From Engraulis encrasicolus (Eukaryota > Chordata > Actinopteri > Clupeiformes > Engraulidae), in contig NC_085880.1 in assembly GCF_034702125.1 (NCBI RefSeq), positions 38,031,278 through 38,095,277 on the forward strand: 64,000 bases of DNA, read 5' to 3'. Both the position numbers and the translations under genes were made by a program. Every line of letters begins with the position of its first letter. Within the stretch, counting starts at the first letter, position 1. Positions 28,492 to 34,065 of the stretch are shown here, piece by piece. The notes beneath the pieces are model-generated. The model did not search any database, was not told the origin of the DNA, and worked only from the letters and a program-made list of their open reading frames with translations.

Positions 28492-31400
28492 AGTGTGTTT
28501 GTCCCAAGCAAGTATTGTGTGTGTGCGAGAGTGCGTGCTTCTGGTTTGCATGCGTGCGTGCACGTGCGTGTGAAAAGTCATTAAGCCAGGGCTGAATAAG
28601 CCTTTGGATGAAAGGTGAAACACCCTTTAGCTCCACTTGAAGAAATCCAGTGGCAGACTCCTTCTTAGCGCCTTTATCATCTACTGCACTTCATCTCGAT
28701 TACGAGTTAGTGAACGTTCACTACAGTCCACTTAACTGCATGTCTGCTAGACCTACGATACTGTATATTCCATTTATTATTAATTGTATGTAGTCGTTGT
28801 CTTTATGACCTCTATACAACAGATGTTGGTCTGGGCGGCTTAACGGCTGCACCGTGTATGGAGCTGTAGATAAGGAATCATAAAAGCACTTGTGCAGAAT
28901 ATAGATACAACGATAGCCTACTACAGTATAGGCTGAACATGTAAACAGATATCAACTGTCTGCATCAGTGATTCCCTAACTGTGACCCAGGGCGACTTGC
29001 CTGAAAAAAAAATTGGAGCTGAGGGGGGGCGCTGTGGCGCAGTGCGCTAAGCCCCGCACATTTGGGCTTGCATGCCCACGGGGACCCCGGTTGGAGTCTG
29101 GCCGGGGTCATTTCCCAGTCCCACCCTGTCTCTCAGTCCCACTTGCTTCCTGTCACCATTTCAGACTGTCCTATCAAATAAAGGCATAGAAGCCCCTAAA
29201 ATTATTAAAAAAAATAAATAAATAAATACAAATTTGGAGCTGAAAAATATGCACAGCTGTGGTATGTAATGCTAGAAGTCAGGGGTGTAAATAATAATCG
29301 ATATGTATCGATGCATCGATCCTACGGCCGACGATCTAATCGAATCGTCGTGGGGCATTCTTAAATATCGAAAATAATCGGATCTCTGGCCCCTGCCCAA
29401 TGCCCTAGCTGTTAATTCTGCAACATAATAGTAGTAGGAAAGTAATTGGGAAAAAATCTAAACGCATTGAATTGTGGGGCATTCTTAAGTATCGAAAAGA
29501 ATTGAAACGCTGCCTTGAGAAATCGATATCAAATCGTTGAAGCTGTTATTTACACCCCTACATGGTATACACATGACTAATGGACACACATAGAGGGAAA
29601 TAAATGCTCTGGTGTTCATGATTTTCTTTTTCTTGTGTTCCCTGTCTGGTGTAATCTCTACCAGCAGGGCCGGATTAAGATGAACTGGGGCCCCTAGGCT
29701 ACAGGGCGCTTTGCAACCCCCCCCGGAAAGCAAATTTACATAGAGACTGTCATATAATTACAAGCCAGGAATTAAAAACAACATGTCTACTAACTCTACT
29801 CAACAGACATACATTTTTCAATATTACCTCTTGTCAATTCTACAATTTTTCACTTTTTACCAATCAGGGGCTCCCTGGCAGGTGGGGGCCCCTAGGCTGC
29901 AGCCATATCTAGCCTGTGCGTTAATCCGGCCCTGCCTACTAGGTTATGGTGACAACTACTCTGTGACGGTGGCCGGCAGGCTGCGGTTACTGTACTGTTC
30001 AATATGACTAAACTAGACACATAGAAGGCGATACATGCTGTTATGTGGTTTAATGTGTTTTTCTTGTGTTCCCTGTCTGGGGGCACGGCCAGGCTGTGGT
30101 GAGAACTACACTATAACTGTCTAATATACACGTGACTACACACATAGAGGGAAATCAATTTGATTTTCTGTCTGGTGTAATCTCTACTTGGCTTGCAACT
30201 CATGCGTACTACATGTGTTTTCCTATACTAGGCTACGGCGTAATCTACCATATAACTGGCTATACACATGACTAAAAGTAAATGCTCTGGTTCATGTGTT
30301 TTTTTTCTACTAGGCTTGCAACTCATGTGTTGGCTACTTGATGTGTTTTTCTTCTACTAGGCTACGGCGAGATCTATCCTGTCTGGTTTAATCTACAGTA
30401 TATTGGGCTTTCATGGTTTTCAACTCATGTGTACTTCATGTAACTGCACTTTACCATTGTTACCTCTGCCAGGGAGGTAATGTTTTCTGTCGCGTTGGTT
30501 TGTCCGTCTGTCTGTTTGTTTGTCTGTCTGTCAACGACTCAAACAACTCAAAGACCAATCATCGGATTTGGACGAAACTTTGTGGGTTTGTTGATAATGA
30601 CCCAAGGAACAAGTGATTCAGAAAAGACTCTTCACTATCTAGACGCCCCCTAGTGACCAGAAATTGGCATAGTCAAATAAATGTGTCAAGCAGCTTCCTT
30701 GGCTGAGGTCTGCGCTCTCTGAGTGCTTCTAGTATTCTATATAATACGAGGGGGTTTTGCCTTGTCCTATGTAATGCTGTGTTTTTGTCATGGGGGGGGG
30801 GTATTTGTATTTGTCTTTTGTGTTTTTTCTGTTTCTTTAACTATCAGATGCACTGTCAATGTCACAGAACAAGTTTCTGTAAAGACGAATAAATAATCTA
30901 TGTATGTGTTTTCCTCTACTGTAGGCTACGGCGAGATCTACCCGGTGACAGTGGCGGGCAAGCTCCTGTGCATCCTGTACGCCATGGTGGGCATCCCGCT
31001 CATGCTGCTGGTCATCACGGACGTGGGCGACCTGCTGGCACGCCTCTTCTCCCGCGCGTACCACCACCTGCACAAGCTCATGAAGCACCTGCGGCGACGC
31101 CTGCTCCACCGCAAGCGCGCACACGGCGGGGGCAACGGAGGCTGCACGCGCTCCGACGGCACGTACGTCTGCACCCACGAGGTGGTGGTGCGCGAGCCGC
31201 TGGACATCAAGCAGGTGATGCAGAGGCAGGGCCGTAACCAGACATCTTCAAATACAGTACAGAGGTCAAATAGGGCAGTCATGGGTGAGCGGTTAGGGCG
31301 TCAGACTTGCATCCCAGAGGTTGCCGGTTCGACTCCCGACCCGCCAGGTTGGTGGGGGGAGTAATCAACCAGTGCTCTCCCCCATCCTCCTCCATGACTG

Positions 31401-33183
31401 AGGTACCCTGAGCATGGTACCGTCCCACCGCACTGCTCCCCATGGGGCGCCACTGAGGGCTGCCCCCTTGCACGAGTGAGGCATACATGCAATTCCGTTA
31501 TGTGCAGTGTGCACTTGTGTGCTATGGAGTGCTGTGACACAATGACAATGGGAGTTGGAGTTTCCCAATGGGCTTTCACTTTTCTTTCACTTTCAAATAC
31601 TGTGTGCTGTACTGCACACTGTACATTCAGAATGCTTCAAACACTTCAGTCAAACTCTTAAGGTTGTTTTCATTAATCACTGCTTTGATGATAAATGGGG
31701 GTGGCGTATACAGACTGAATATATCATTGTTGATCATATATTGATTTTCATCTTAGATCAATTTTACATTACTAAAAAAAATACAGAGGACATGACCTCT
31801 GTGTCCTCAATGGTAGTTACGGCCATGATCAGAAGTGTCAAAAGTAAAAGTTAAAGTTAAAAAAGTAGCACAGTGTCCTTCCAGCATAGGTAACTTATCT
31901 GAGTAAAAAGTAGACCTGTGTAGTGCTTGTCTTAGGATCAGCTGACTCTGCATTGGTTGGATCAAGTTTGTGGTGGGTCCTTGTAGGGCCGAGCTTGCCC
32001 CCCACGACGGGAGGCTCCGGATTTTCGTATCCTCCCCACGGCCTTCCATCGCTGCTCCCGTCGTTGGTTTGCTTATCATCTCCACCAAATGTGACTGTTC
32101 CATTTCATCATGGACTTAAACTTTCCACAGCCGTCTATTTTTGTTGTGTCCCTGTTTTTGTACTTATATTGAGTCTCTGTATGTCTTTGAGTGTTTGTAT
32201 GTTTTTTTTATTTTTGTGTATATGGTCTGTAAATCGTCTTTGAGTGCCATGAAAAGCGCTATATGAAACCAATGTATTATTATTGTTATTATTATTATTA
32301 TTATTTTAGTGTTTTTCAGTAACAACACAGTGTCTCGTAAGTTACAATGCAGTAAATGGAGTAACAGCTACGCAGGGGGCGCTGTGGCACAGCGTGCTAA
32401 GCCCCCCACATTTGGGCTTGCATGCCCATGGTTCGAGTCCGGACGGGGTCATTTTCCAATCCTCCCCCATCTCTCTCACCCACTCATTTCCTGTCAGCAT
32501 CTCATACTATCCTGTCAATAAAGGCATAGAAAGCCCCTAAAAATATATATTTAAAAAAAGTAACAGCTACGCAATATCATGTGCTAGTGTTGTAATTACA
32601 CCACAAACATACTTTTTTAATTTACTTTTACTTTTGACACCTCTTGCAGGTGATGCAGACGCAGGCCTCGGTCAAGCGCAAGTCGGTGCAGCTCTTCAGC
32701 AACGCGCAGATCTTCGAGCGGCTGATCGCCCGCGAGAAGCTGCGGCGTCCGCTGGGCGCGCTGCAGCGCAGCCGCTCCTGCCCGGAGCTGAGCCGCGGGC
32801 CGCCGTCGCGCTGGCCCGCCTGGGACCTGGAGGGCATCGGCGAGGACATGGAGGCGCTCAACGTGCCCCTGATGCTGATCCTGCTGGTGGTGTCGGCCTA
32901 CATCCTGCTCTCCGGCCTGCTGCTGCGCCTCTGGGAGACCGACTTCTCCGCCTTCGACTCGCTCTACTTCTGCTTCATCACGCTCACCACCATCGGCTTC
33001 GGCGACATCGTGCCGTCGCACCCCAAGTACTTCATGGTGACCTTCATCTTCATCATCAGCGGCATGGCCATCATGTCCATGGCCTTCAAGCTGGGCCAGT
33101 CCACCATCGTCTCCTGCTACCGCCGCTGCATGAGGTGCATCAGCCGCGGACGCGTCAAGTACGAGGTCGTCCAGAACGAGTGA
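10648..33183 (+). CDS. kcnk18: Two-pore-domain K+ channel, TRESK type (K2P18), complete, 4 exons
   Basis: Join 10648-10861, 11010-11144, 30925-31214 and 32650-33183: 1173 nt, 390 residues. K2P channels carry background K+ current at the plasma membrane as dimers. Order: TM1 about residues 22-41, first filter TTVGYG (114-119, split by the exon 2/3 junction), TM2 about 129-147, cytoplasmic loop about 156-285, TM3 about 286-305, second filter TTIGFGD (326-332), TM4 about 343-365 and a short tail ending VVQNE. A long TM2-TM3 loop with a short C-terminus is typical of TRESK and unlike other K2Ps. RSRSCPEL (253-260) matches the calcineurin/14-3-3 serine cluster of mammalian TRESK (RSNSCPEL). I see no clear PQIVIx calcineurin docking motif. 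Mammalian TRESK is about 384 aa. Placement next to slc18a2 fits the human order. Confidence 0.93.
11010..11144 (+). CDS. kcnk18: kcnk18 exon 2 (extracellular cap, pore helix 1)
   Basis: Encodes the second half of the extracellular cap and [18 protein letters not shown], ending one base into the GYG codons (donor gtgg|gtaagt at 11145). Three AGs (11008-9, 11017-8, 11023-4) are all in frame as acceptors. I chose the first because it is nearest to a likely branch region, so the exon start may shift by 3 or 5 codons. Intron 1 is only 148 bp. Confidence 0.88.
11963..12115 (+). repeat. Interspersed repeat (ggggcgccgctaaaaat), copy 1
   Basis: About 150 bp starting aggggcgccgctaaaaatat and ending ttgcggcacccatggc. 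An inverted copy lies at about 36500-36653, ending tttttagcggcgcccctg. It is a short non-autonomous DNA element by its ends; the class was not determined. Confidence 0.65.
13279..13774. mobile_element. hAT-like element remnant (caggggtgtcaaac ends)
   Basis: Perfect 14-bp inverted ends caggggtgtcaaac and gtttgacacccctg enclose about 500 bp. Flanks ttataaac and ttctgaac agree at 6 of 8 positions. The interior has a (TA)n then (GA)n microsatellite (about 13341-13451). No transposase remains. Confidence 0.75.
13341..13451. repeat. (TA)n-(GA)n microsatellite
   Basis: TA repeats to about 13373, followed by about 78 bp of GA. Confidence 0.96.
13790..14430 (-). mobile_element. TTAA-type 360-bp element, reverse, split by a foldback
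   Basis: Flanks of the nested element match the reverse complement of the 39050-39408 family: cagccaaaaatgtctgttaa on the left, and tgcatgaaaagtg, gtaagtattcatgaa and cattctggaaataaa on the right. The outer edges are decayed. Confidence 0.65.
13882..14300. mobile_element. 419-bp foldback with 8-bp target duplication
   Basis: Inverted ends ggtaacgctttataataagg and ccttattataaagcgttacc extend into arms of about 35 bp. Flanks gatccact (13874-13881) and gatccacc (14301-14308) match at 7 of 8. It has the same general design as the elements at 50623-50975 and 54442-54791. Confidence 0.85.
14926..15011. repeat. (TG)n microsatellite
   Basis: An uninterrupted TG tract of about 85 bp. Confidence 0.97.
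16246..16356. mobile_element. 111-bp hairpin, 35-bp arms
   Basis: The left arm starts tataggtccgcaacactgtt and the right arm ends gtgttgcagacctata. They pair over about 35 bp with one or two mismatches around a roughly 40-bp loop. It is probably a very short MITE; the size also overlaps that of hairpin small-RNA precursors. Confidence 0.7.
16607..16684. repeat. (GA)n microsatellite
   Basis: About 78 bp of GA after a GTGTGTGGGAGAGC lead. Confidence 0.97.
17139..17372. mobile_element. Inverted-repeat element with hammerhead-like cores
   Basis: agtgcaaagaaatcccgcac at the left pairs with the right end at about 17353-17372, and the arms contain aacgtttcgg and ccgaaacg blocks. On the minus strand 17213-17238 reads ctgaagaaggtcggatgacc then gaaacg, and 17256-17281 repeats it. 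A + strand copy is at 17297-17318. The design CTGANGA, short stem, GAAAC resembles the core of hammerhead ribozymes found in Penelope-like retroelements. A related inverted unit lies at 36834-37016. Confidence 0.5.
17570..18236. repeat. Polypurine GGA/GGT minisatellite (about 0.67 kb)
   Basis: A G-rich array of irregular units of the form ggaggaggaggcagcagggt and gtggtgg, almost free of C on the + strand. It produces long spurious proline/leucine-rich or glycine-rich frames. The 3' part shows a longer unit ending in ggcagggtagtggtggagg, also seen at 18266-18303. Confidence 0.95.
18236..18345 (+). repeat. Tandem 65-bp duplication at the minisatellite edge
   Basis: The block acacacaaaatagccaggtatgaggtcacagg (about 18237-18269) recurs at about 18311-18343 with few changes, separated by minisatellite units. 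Non-repetitive flank has been copied together with the array. Confidence 0.75.
20234..20404. mobile_element. MITE (tacatgggttc ends), copy 1
   Basis: About 170 bp with inverted ends tacatgggttc and gaacccatgta. Shared core: ctgcgcacaactcaacctct and ggctgccagtgtcttgcccc. Other copies are at 35456-35630 and 40638-40812. Confidence 0.8.
20615..20910. mobile_element. Foldback MITE (ggtgcgttcc ends), copy 1
   Basis: Inverted ends ggtgcgttcc and ggaacgcacc continue as paired arms containing cttgcgtcctccacttgtgc and its complement. A second copy is at about 34479-34789. Confidence 0.85.
22354..22640 (-). mobile_element. LINE/SINE 3' end, reverse, with (AAGGC)n tail
   Basis: aaggcaaggcaaggcaagtt followed by tatttctatagcgcatttca is a familiar fish retroposon 3' end read backwards. 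The short pentamer tail marks the 3' terminus at the left. The body fades near 22640. Confidence 0.6.
23180..23300. repeat. Short repeat of the cgatacagtatcgtgac type
   Basis: The core cttgcatcgcgatacagtat and related words recur inverted at about 61945-62065 (cacgatattgtatcgcgatg). It is probably a pair of short DNA-element copies. Confidence 0.6.
23405..23553 (+). mobile_element. LINE 3' end with (CTACT)n tail
   Basis: Ends cccctcggggatcaataaag followed by ttactctactctactctact. The conserved end plus pentamer tail is typical of L2-type LINE 3' termini in fish. It is 5' truncated. Confidence 0.65.
24032..24201 (+). mobile_element. tRNA-derived SINE, family C
   Basis: A tRNA-like head ggccctgccgtggccaaccg with B-box-like gggttcaattccc, then a CT-rich body and an A-rich tail. 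Imperfect target duplications gctcagtaca (24022-24031) and gttcagtgca (24202-24211) flank it. Confidence 0.85.
24395..24912. mobile_element. Foldback MITE (gcgtttctcaaa ends) carrying a nested element
   Basis: The left arm gtgcgtttctcaaaagcgta and the right arm ctatggctttgagaaacac pair. A 386-bp hAT-like element is inserted in between. Confidence 0.7.
24481..24866. mobile_element. hAT-like element (cagtggttctcaaac) with 8-bp TSD
   Basis: The ends cagtggttctcaaac and gaaacactg are flanked by a perfect 8-bp repeat aagtaggt (24473-24480 and 24867-24874). A G-run of about 16 lies inside. Fragments with the same left end occur near 12667, 18483 and 52905. Confidence 0.85.
25510..27125 (+). mobile_element. 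Full-length Tc1-like transposon, 1616 bp
   Basis: Long inverted ends: left cagtgccctccataattatt, right ending aataattatggagggcactg, extending through ggcacccctggttgagatgtg. TA flanks both sides (25508-25509 and 27126-27127), the usual Tc1/mariner target duplication. The single gene between them is nearly intact, which suggests recent activity. Confidence 0.95.
25894..26906 (+). pseudogene. Tc1-like transposase, DD34E, with two lesions in the DNA-binding part
   Basis: The C-terminal two thirds are open from about 26050 to 26906. They carry the DDE triad: WSDETKIE (first D), QQDNDPKH (second D) and [11 protein letters not shown] (E), with the DD34E spacing of Tc1 elements. The paired-like helix-turn-helix N-terminus starts at ATG 25894 ([15 protein letters not shown]) in another phase. 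It meets a TGA at 26014-26016 and then a one-base shift near 26047, after which the reading continues as VNKPRRGPK. An ATG at 25857 opens the downstream phase but encodes unrelated N-terminal residues. The enzyme would cut and paste the element at TA sites; this copy cannot make a normal full protein. Terminal repeats look intact, so it might still be moved in trans. Confidence 0.9.
27322..27483. repeat. (GT)n-(GA)n compound microsatellite
   Basis: About 80 bp of GT, a short gaaaggaagggaggga bridge and about 65 bp of GA. Confidence 0.97.
27718..27785. repeat. (CA)n microsatellite
   Basis: Interrupted CA repeats inside unit 1 of the tandem duplication. Confidence 0.93.
28044..28190 (-). repeat. 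Interspersed repeat family X, inverted copy
   Basis: Reads gcagggccgctgacagcatt at the left and is the inverse of the copies at 5485, 38507 and 52020 (gggcccaggacaaagtcatc). It is present in unit 1 of the tandem duplication but absent from unit 2, so it was inserted after the duplication or lost from unit 2. Confidence 0.7.
28414..28487. repeat. (GT)n-(GA)n microsatellite, unit 2
   Basis: A shorter counterpart of the array at 27322-27483. Confidence 0.95.
29023..29233 (+). mobile_element. tRNA-derived SINE, family B, copy 1
   Basis: The head ggggcgctgtggcgcagtgc gctaag resembles a tRNA 5' half with an A box, with a B-box-like ggttggagtc. The body ends in tcaaataaaggcatagaagc and an A/T tail. 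The 10-bp repeat ttggagctga flanks it (29013-29022 and 29234-29243). Confidence 0.9.
29281..29558. mobile_element. MITE (caggggtgtaaataa ends)
   Basis: The ends caggggtgtaaataataatc and gttatttacacccctac are inverted. The interior is rich in atcgat and gaatcg words that partly self-pair. Confidence 0.65.
29565..30440 (+). repeat. Array of degenerate copies of the kcnk18 exon 3 acceptor and start
   Basis: At least four acceptor-like sites are followed by sequence like the start of exon 3 (gctacggcgagatctacccg): at 29943 (gttatggtgacaactactct), 30093 (gctgtggtgagaactacact), 30232 (gctacggcgtaatctaccat) and 30361 (gctacggcgagatctatcct). Each follows a ctag or ccag preceded by tgtttttcttctacta-like pyrimidine-rich sequence, as the true exon does. 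The 29943 copy is the longest: it would read [18 protein letters not shown] against [19 protein letters not shown] in the real exon, then stops. The other copies break early. Spacers also repeat (acacatagagggaaat, ctgtctggtgtaatctctac). Confidence 0.85.
29665..29934. mobile_element. hAT-like MITE (cagggccggattaa ends)
   Basis: The inverted ends cagggccggattaa and ttaatccggccctg enclose 270 bp. Flanks tctaccag (29657-29664) and cctactag (29935-29942) agree at 6 of 8. The right target copy is the acceptor-like tag of the first degenerate exon 3 copy, so the element landed exactly on that decoy splice site. Confidence 0.85.
30452..30732 (+). repeat. Probable interspersed repeat (ggaggt ... gtctgcgctctctgag)
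   Basis: Begins cctctgccagggaggtaatg and ends ggtctgcgctctctgagtgc ttctag. This arrangement is familiar from abundant fish repeats. Only one copy is present here and I could not determine its class. Confidence 0.45.
30925..31214 (+). CDS. kcnk18: kcnk18 exon 3 (filter 1, TM2, start of cytoplasmic loop)
   Basis: The acceptor ctactgtag|gctacggc completes the GYG filter. Encodes [17 protein letters not shown]2 ([20 protein letters not shown]) and a basic stretch ([16 protein letters not shown]) of the loop. The donor is aagcag|gtgatg at 31215, phase 0. The frame would continue in the intron to a TAA at 31362-31364. The exon is markedly GC-rich compared with exons 1 and 2. Confidence 0.93.
31211..31230 (+). 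repeat. 20-bp direct repeat at kcnk18 intron 3 donor
   Basis: gcaggtgatgcagaggcagg spans the exon 3/intron 3 junction. It recurs with one difference at 32646-32665, spanning the intron 3/exon 4 junction. Confidence 0.95.
31273..31592 (+). mobile_element. tRNA-derived SINE, family A, full length, in kcnk18 intron 3
   Basis: A tRNA-like head with A-box region gtgagcggttagggc and B box ggttcgactcccgac. The body contains caaccagtgctctcccccat and gagttggagtttcccaatgg, and the tail is ctttcacttt. The 7-bp duplication tcaaata flanks it (31266-31272 and 31593-31599). Other copies: 42360-42680 (full) and 6247-6455 (truncated). Confidence 0.92.
31988..32309 (+). mobile_element. LINE 3' end nested in the intron 3 MITE
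   Basis: Starts near gccgagcttgccccccacga, ends with ccatgaaaagcgctatatga and an (ATT)n tail. This is a common form of a 5'-truncated fish LINE. It interrupts the MITE between tccttgtagg and gtgtttttcagt. Confidence 0.7.
32375..32559 (+). mobile_element. tRNA-derived SINE, family B, copy 2, nested
   Basis: The head ggggcgctgtggcacagcgt with B box ggttcgagtcc and the end caataaaggcatagaaagcc plus A-rich tail match the 29023 copy. A perfect 14-bp duplication gtaacagctacgca flanks it (32361-32374 and 32560-32573). Confidence 0.93.
32646..32665 (+). repeat. 20-bp direct repeat at kcnk18 exon 4 acceptor
   Basis: gcaggtgatgcagacgcagg is 19 of 20 identical to 31211-31230. It begins at the first base after the intron 3 MITE. 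Confidence 0.95.
32650..33183 (+). CDS. kcnk18: kcnk18 exon 4 (loop end, TM3, filter 2, TM4, stop)
   Basis: The acceptor cctcttgcag|gtgatg is phase 0. Encodes residues 214-390: [20 protein letters not shown], the serine cluster [10 protein letters not shown]3, the pore helix and filter [11 protein letters not shown]4 ([17 protein letters not shown]), [22 protein letters not shown] in two basic/tail blocks, then TGA at 33181-33183. It is very GC-rich and CpG-rich (many gcc/ctg/cgc codons), in contrast with exons 1 and 2. I see no AATAAA soon after the stop. Confidence 0.95.
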   Translation: MMQTQASVKRKSVQLFSNAQIFERLIAREKLRRPLGALQRSRSCPELSRGPPSRWPAWDLEGIGEDMEALNVPLMLILLVVSAYILLSGLLLRLWETDFSAFDSLYFCFITLTTIGFGDIVPSHPKYFMVTFIFIISGMAIMSMAFKLGQSTIVSCYRRCMRCISRGRVKYEVVQNE

Positions 33184-33639
33184 GTGAGGTGACGGTTTTT
33201 ATGTCAGGGGCGTGGCGTGGCGGCAGCGAGAAGACGAGAAGGCGGGAATTGCTATTGAGTCTTAGCCGGTGTGCTCTACTCAGCCTTTCACATTGACAGC
33301 GTCGGCGTGCACGGCCAGTCCTGTTCAAAATCCCCCCCACACACACACACCCACCCACCCCCACCACACACACACACACACTTTGCTACTTGGCTATTCA
33401 TTTCAACGGGACACCGCTGACCGCGGCTGTCAAAACTCCGCTCGAGTTGGATTTTCCGAATGCAGCGCAGCACAGAGCTGTCTCCCGCGCCGCGCCGCTA
33501 CCAACCATGTTGGTGTGGAAGGACAGAGCTGTTTCCATGTATTTTCGCCTCGCTCCGCCACTGGTAAAAAAAACGCTTCCATCTTGCCCCGCATCGCCCG
33601 TTCTGGTGTGGTTGCCCTGTGGAATGAGGAACAGCTGCT

Positions 33640-33750
33640 GCCCCTGCAGATGATGATGCTGCTGCCCCTGCTGCTGCTGATGATGCTGTTGCCCCTGCTG
33701 ATGCTGCTGCTGCTGCTGCTGATGATGATGATGAGGATGATGATGGTGAT
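33640..33750. repeat. CTG/ATG trinucleotide tract
   Basis: Mixed ctgctgctg and gatgatgatg runs with cccctg interruptions, 0.46 kb downstream of the kcnk18 stop. If transcribed in the kcnk18 3' UTR it would form a CUG-rich hairpin; no evidence shows that it is. Confidence 0.93.
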
Positions 33751-33762
33751 CAGCCGTGGAGA

Positions 33763-34051
33763 CAGCTGTGGCGTAGCGGTTAGGGAGGTGGACTCTGTGA
33801 AGCGTCCTTGGGTGTTTTGAAAGGCGCTCTATAAAACGAAAGTATTATTATTATTATTATTATTAAAGATCTGAGGGTTGCGGGTTCAAATCCCACCCTT
33901 ACCTCTCTCCCTACGCCTCCATCCATTGTTGAAGTACCTTTGAGCAAGGCACCTCACCCCGGGGGACTGTAACCAAATACCCTGCTGTATCTAAGGAACT
34001 GTACTGTAAGTCGCTTTGGATAAAAGCGTCAGCTAAGTGTAATGTAATGTA
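33763..34051 (+). mobile_element. tRNA-derived SINE with L2-like tail (V-SINE-like), interrupted
   Basis: The head gctgtggcgtagcggttagg and B box gggttcaaatccc are separated by a 55-bp insert with a LINE-like end (gaaaggcgctctataaaacg, then (ATT)n). The 3' end reads gtaagtcgctttggataaaa gcgtcagcta with AATGT repeats, as in V-SINE/L2-type tails. Confidence 0.75.
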
Positions 34052-34065
34052 ATCAGAGAGAGTAG

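Larger units (their letters stand above)
27300..28890 (+). repeat. Direct tandem duplication, about 1.09-kb period
   Basis: Unit 1 (27300-28388) and unit 2 (28389 to about 28890) share gagactgtgtgtgtgtg plus GA repeats, aaagtcattaagccag, cttagcgcctttatcatc, attaattgtatgtagtcgtt and gtctgggcggc. Unit 2 lacks the middle (about 27485-27825), and unit 1 carries a copy of repeat family X at 28044-28190. Confidence 0.85.
11145..30924 (+). other. kcnk18: kcnk18 intron 2 (19.8 kb), repeat-rich
   Basis: Runs from gtaagt at 11145 to ctactgtag before 30925. I found no other splice-bounded coding exon in it. It holds the repeats and mobile elements listed separately; the stretches between them, for example 11150-11960, 14720-14920, 18420-19900, 21000-21840 and 22640-23170, show nothing I can assign. 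Confidence 0.8.
31830..32645 (+). mobile_element. hAT-like MITE with two nested retroposons, abutting the exon 4 acceptor
   Basis: The left end cagaagtgtcaaaagtaaaa and right end ttacttttgacacctctt are inverted. The uninterrupted relative is at 39572-39869. Two inserts expand it: a LINE 3' end (about 31988-32309) and a family B SINE (32375-32559). The right terminal repeat ends at 32645, four bases before exon 4, so its pyrimidine-rich strand forms the 3' splice-site tract. No clean 8-bp duplication is visible around this copy. Confidence 0.85.

Noticed and set aside
29943..30000. Mutually exclusive alternative exon 3 of kcnk18
   Set aside because: The copy hits a stop soon after about 20 codons and lacks TM2, so it cannot replace exon 3; kept only as a decoy.
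30900..31364. 154-codon open frame extending past kcnk18 exon 3
   Set aside because: Codons after 31214 run into the donor and SINE A; the channel continues in exon 4 at 32650.
31822..31829. 8-bp target duplication for the intron 3 MITE (gccatgat versus gcaggtga)
   Set aside because: The two flanks do not match when aligned without gaps, so I do not claim a target duplication for this copy.
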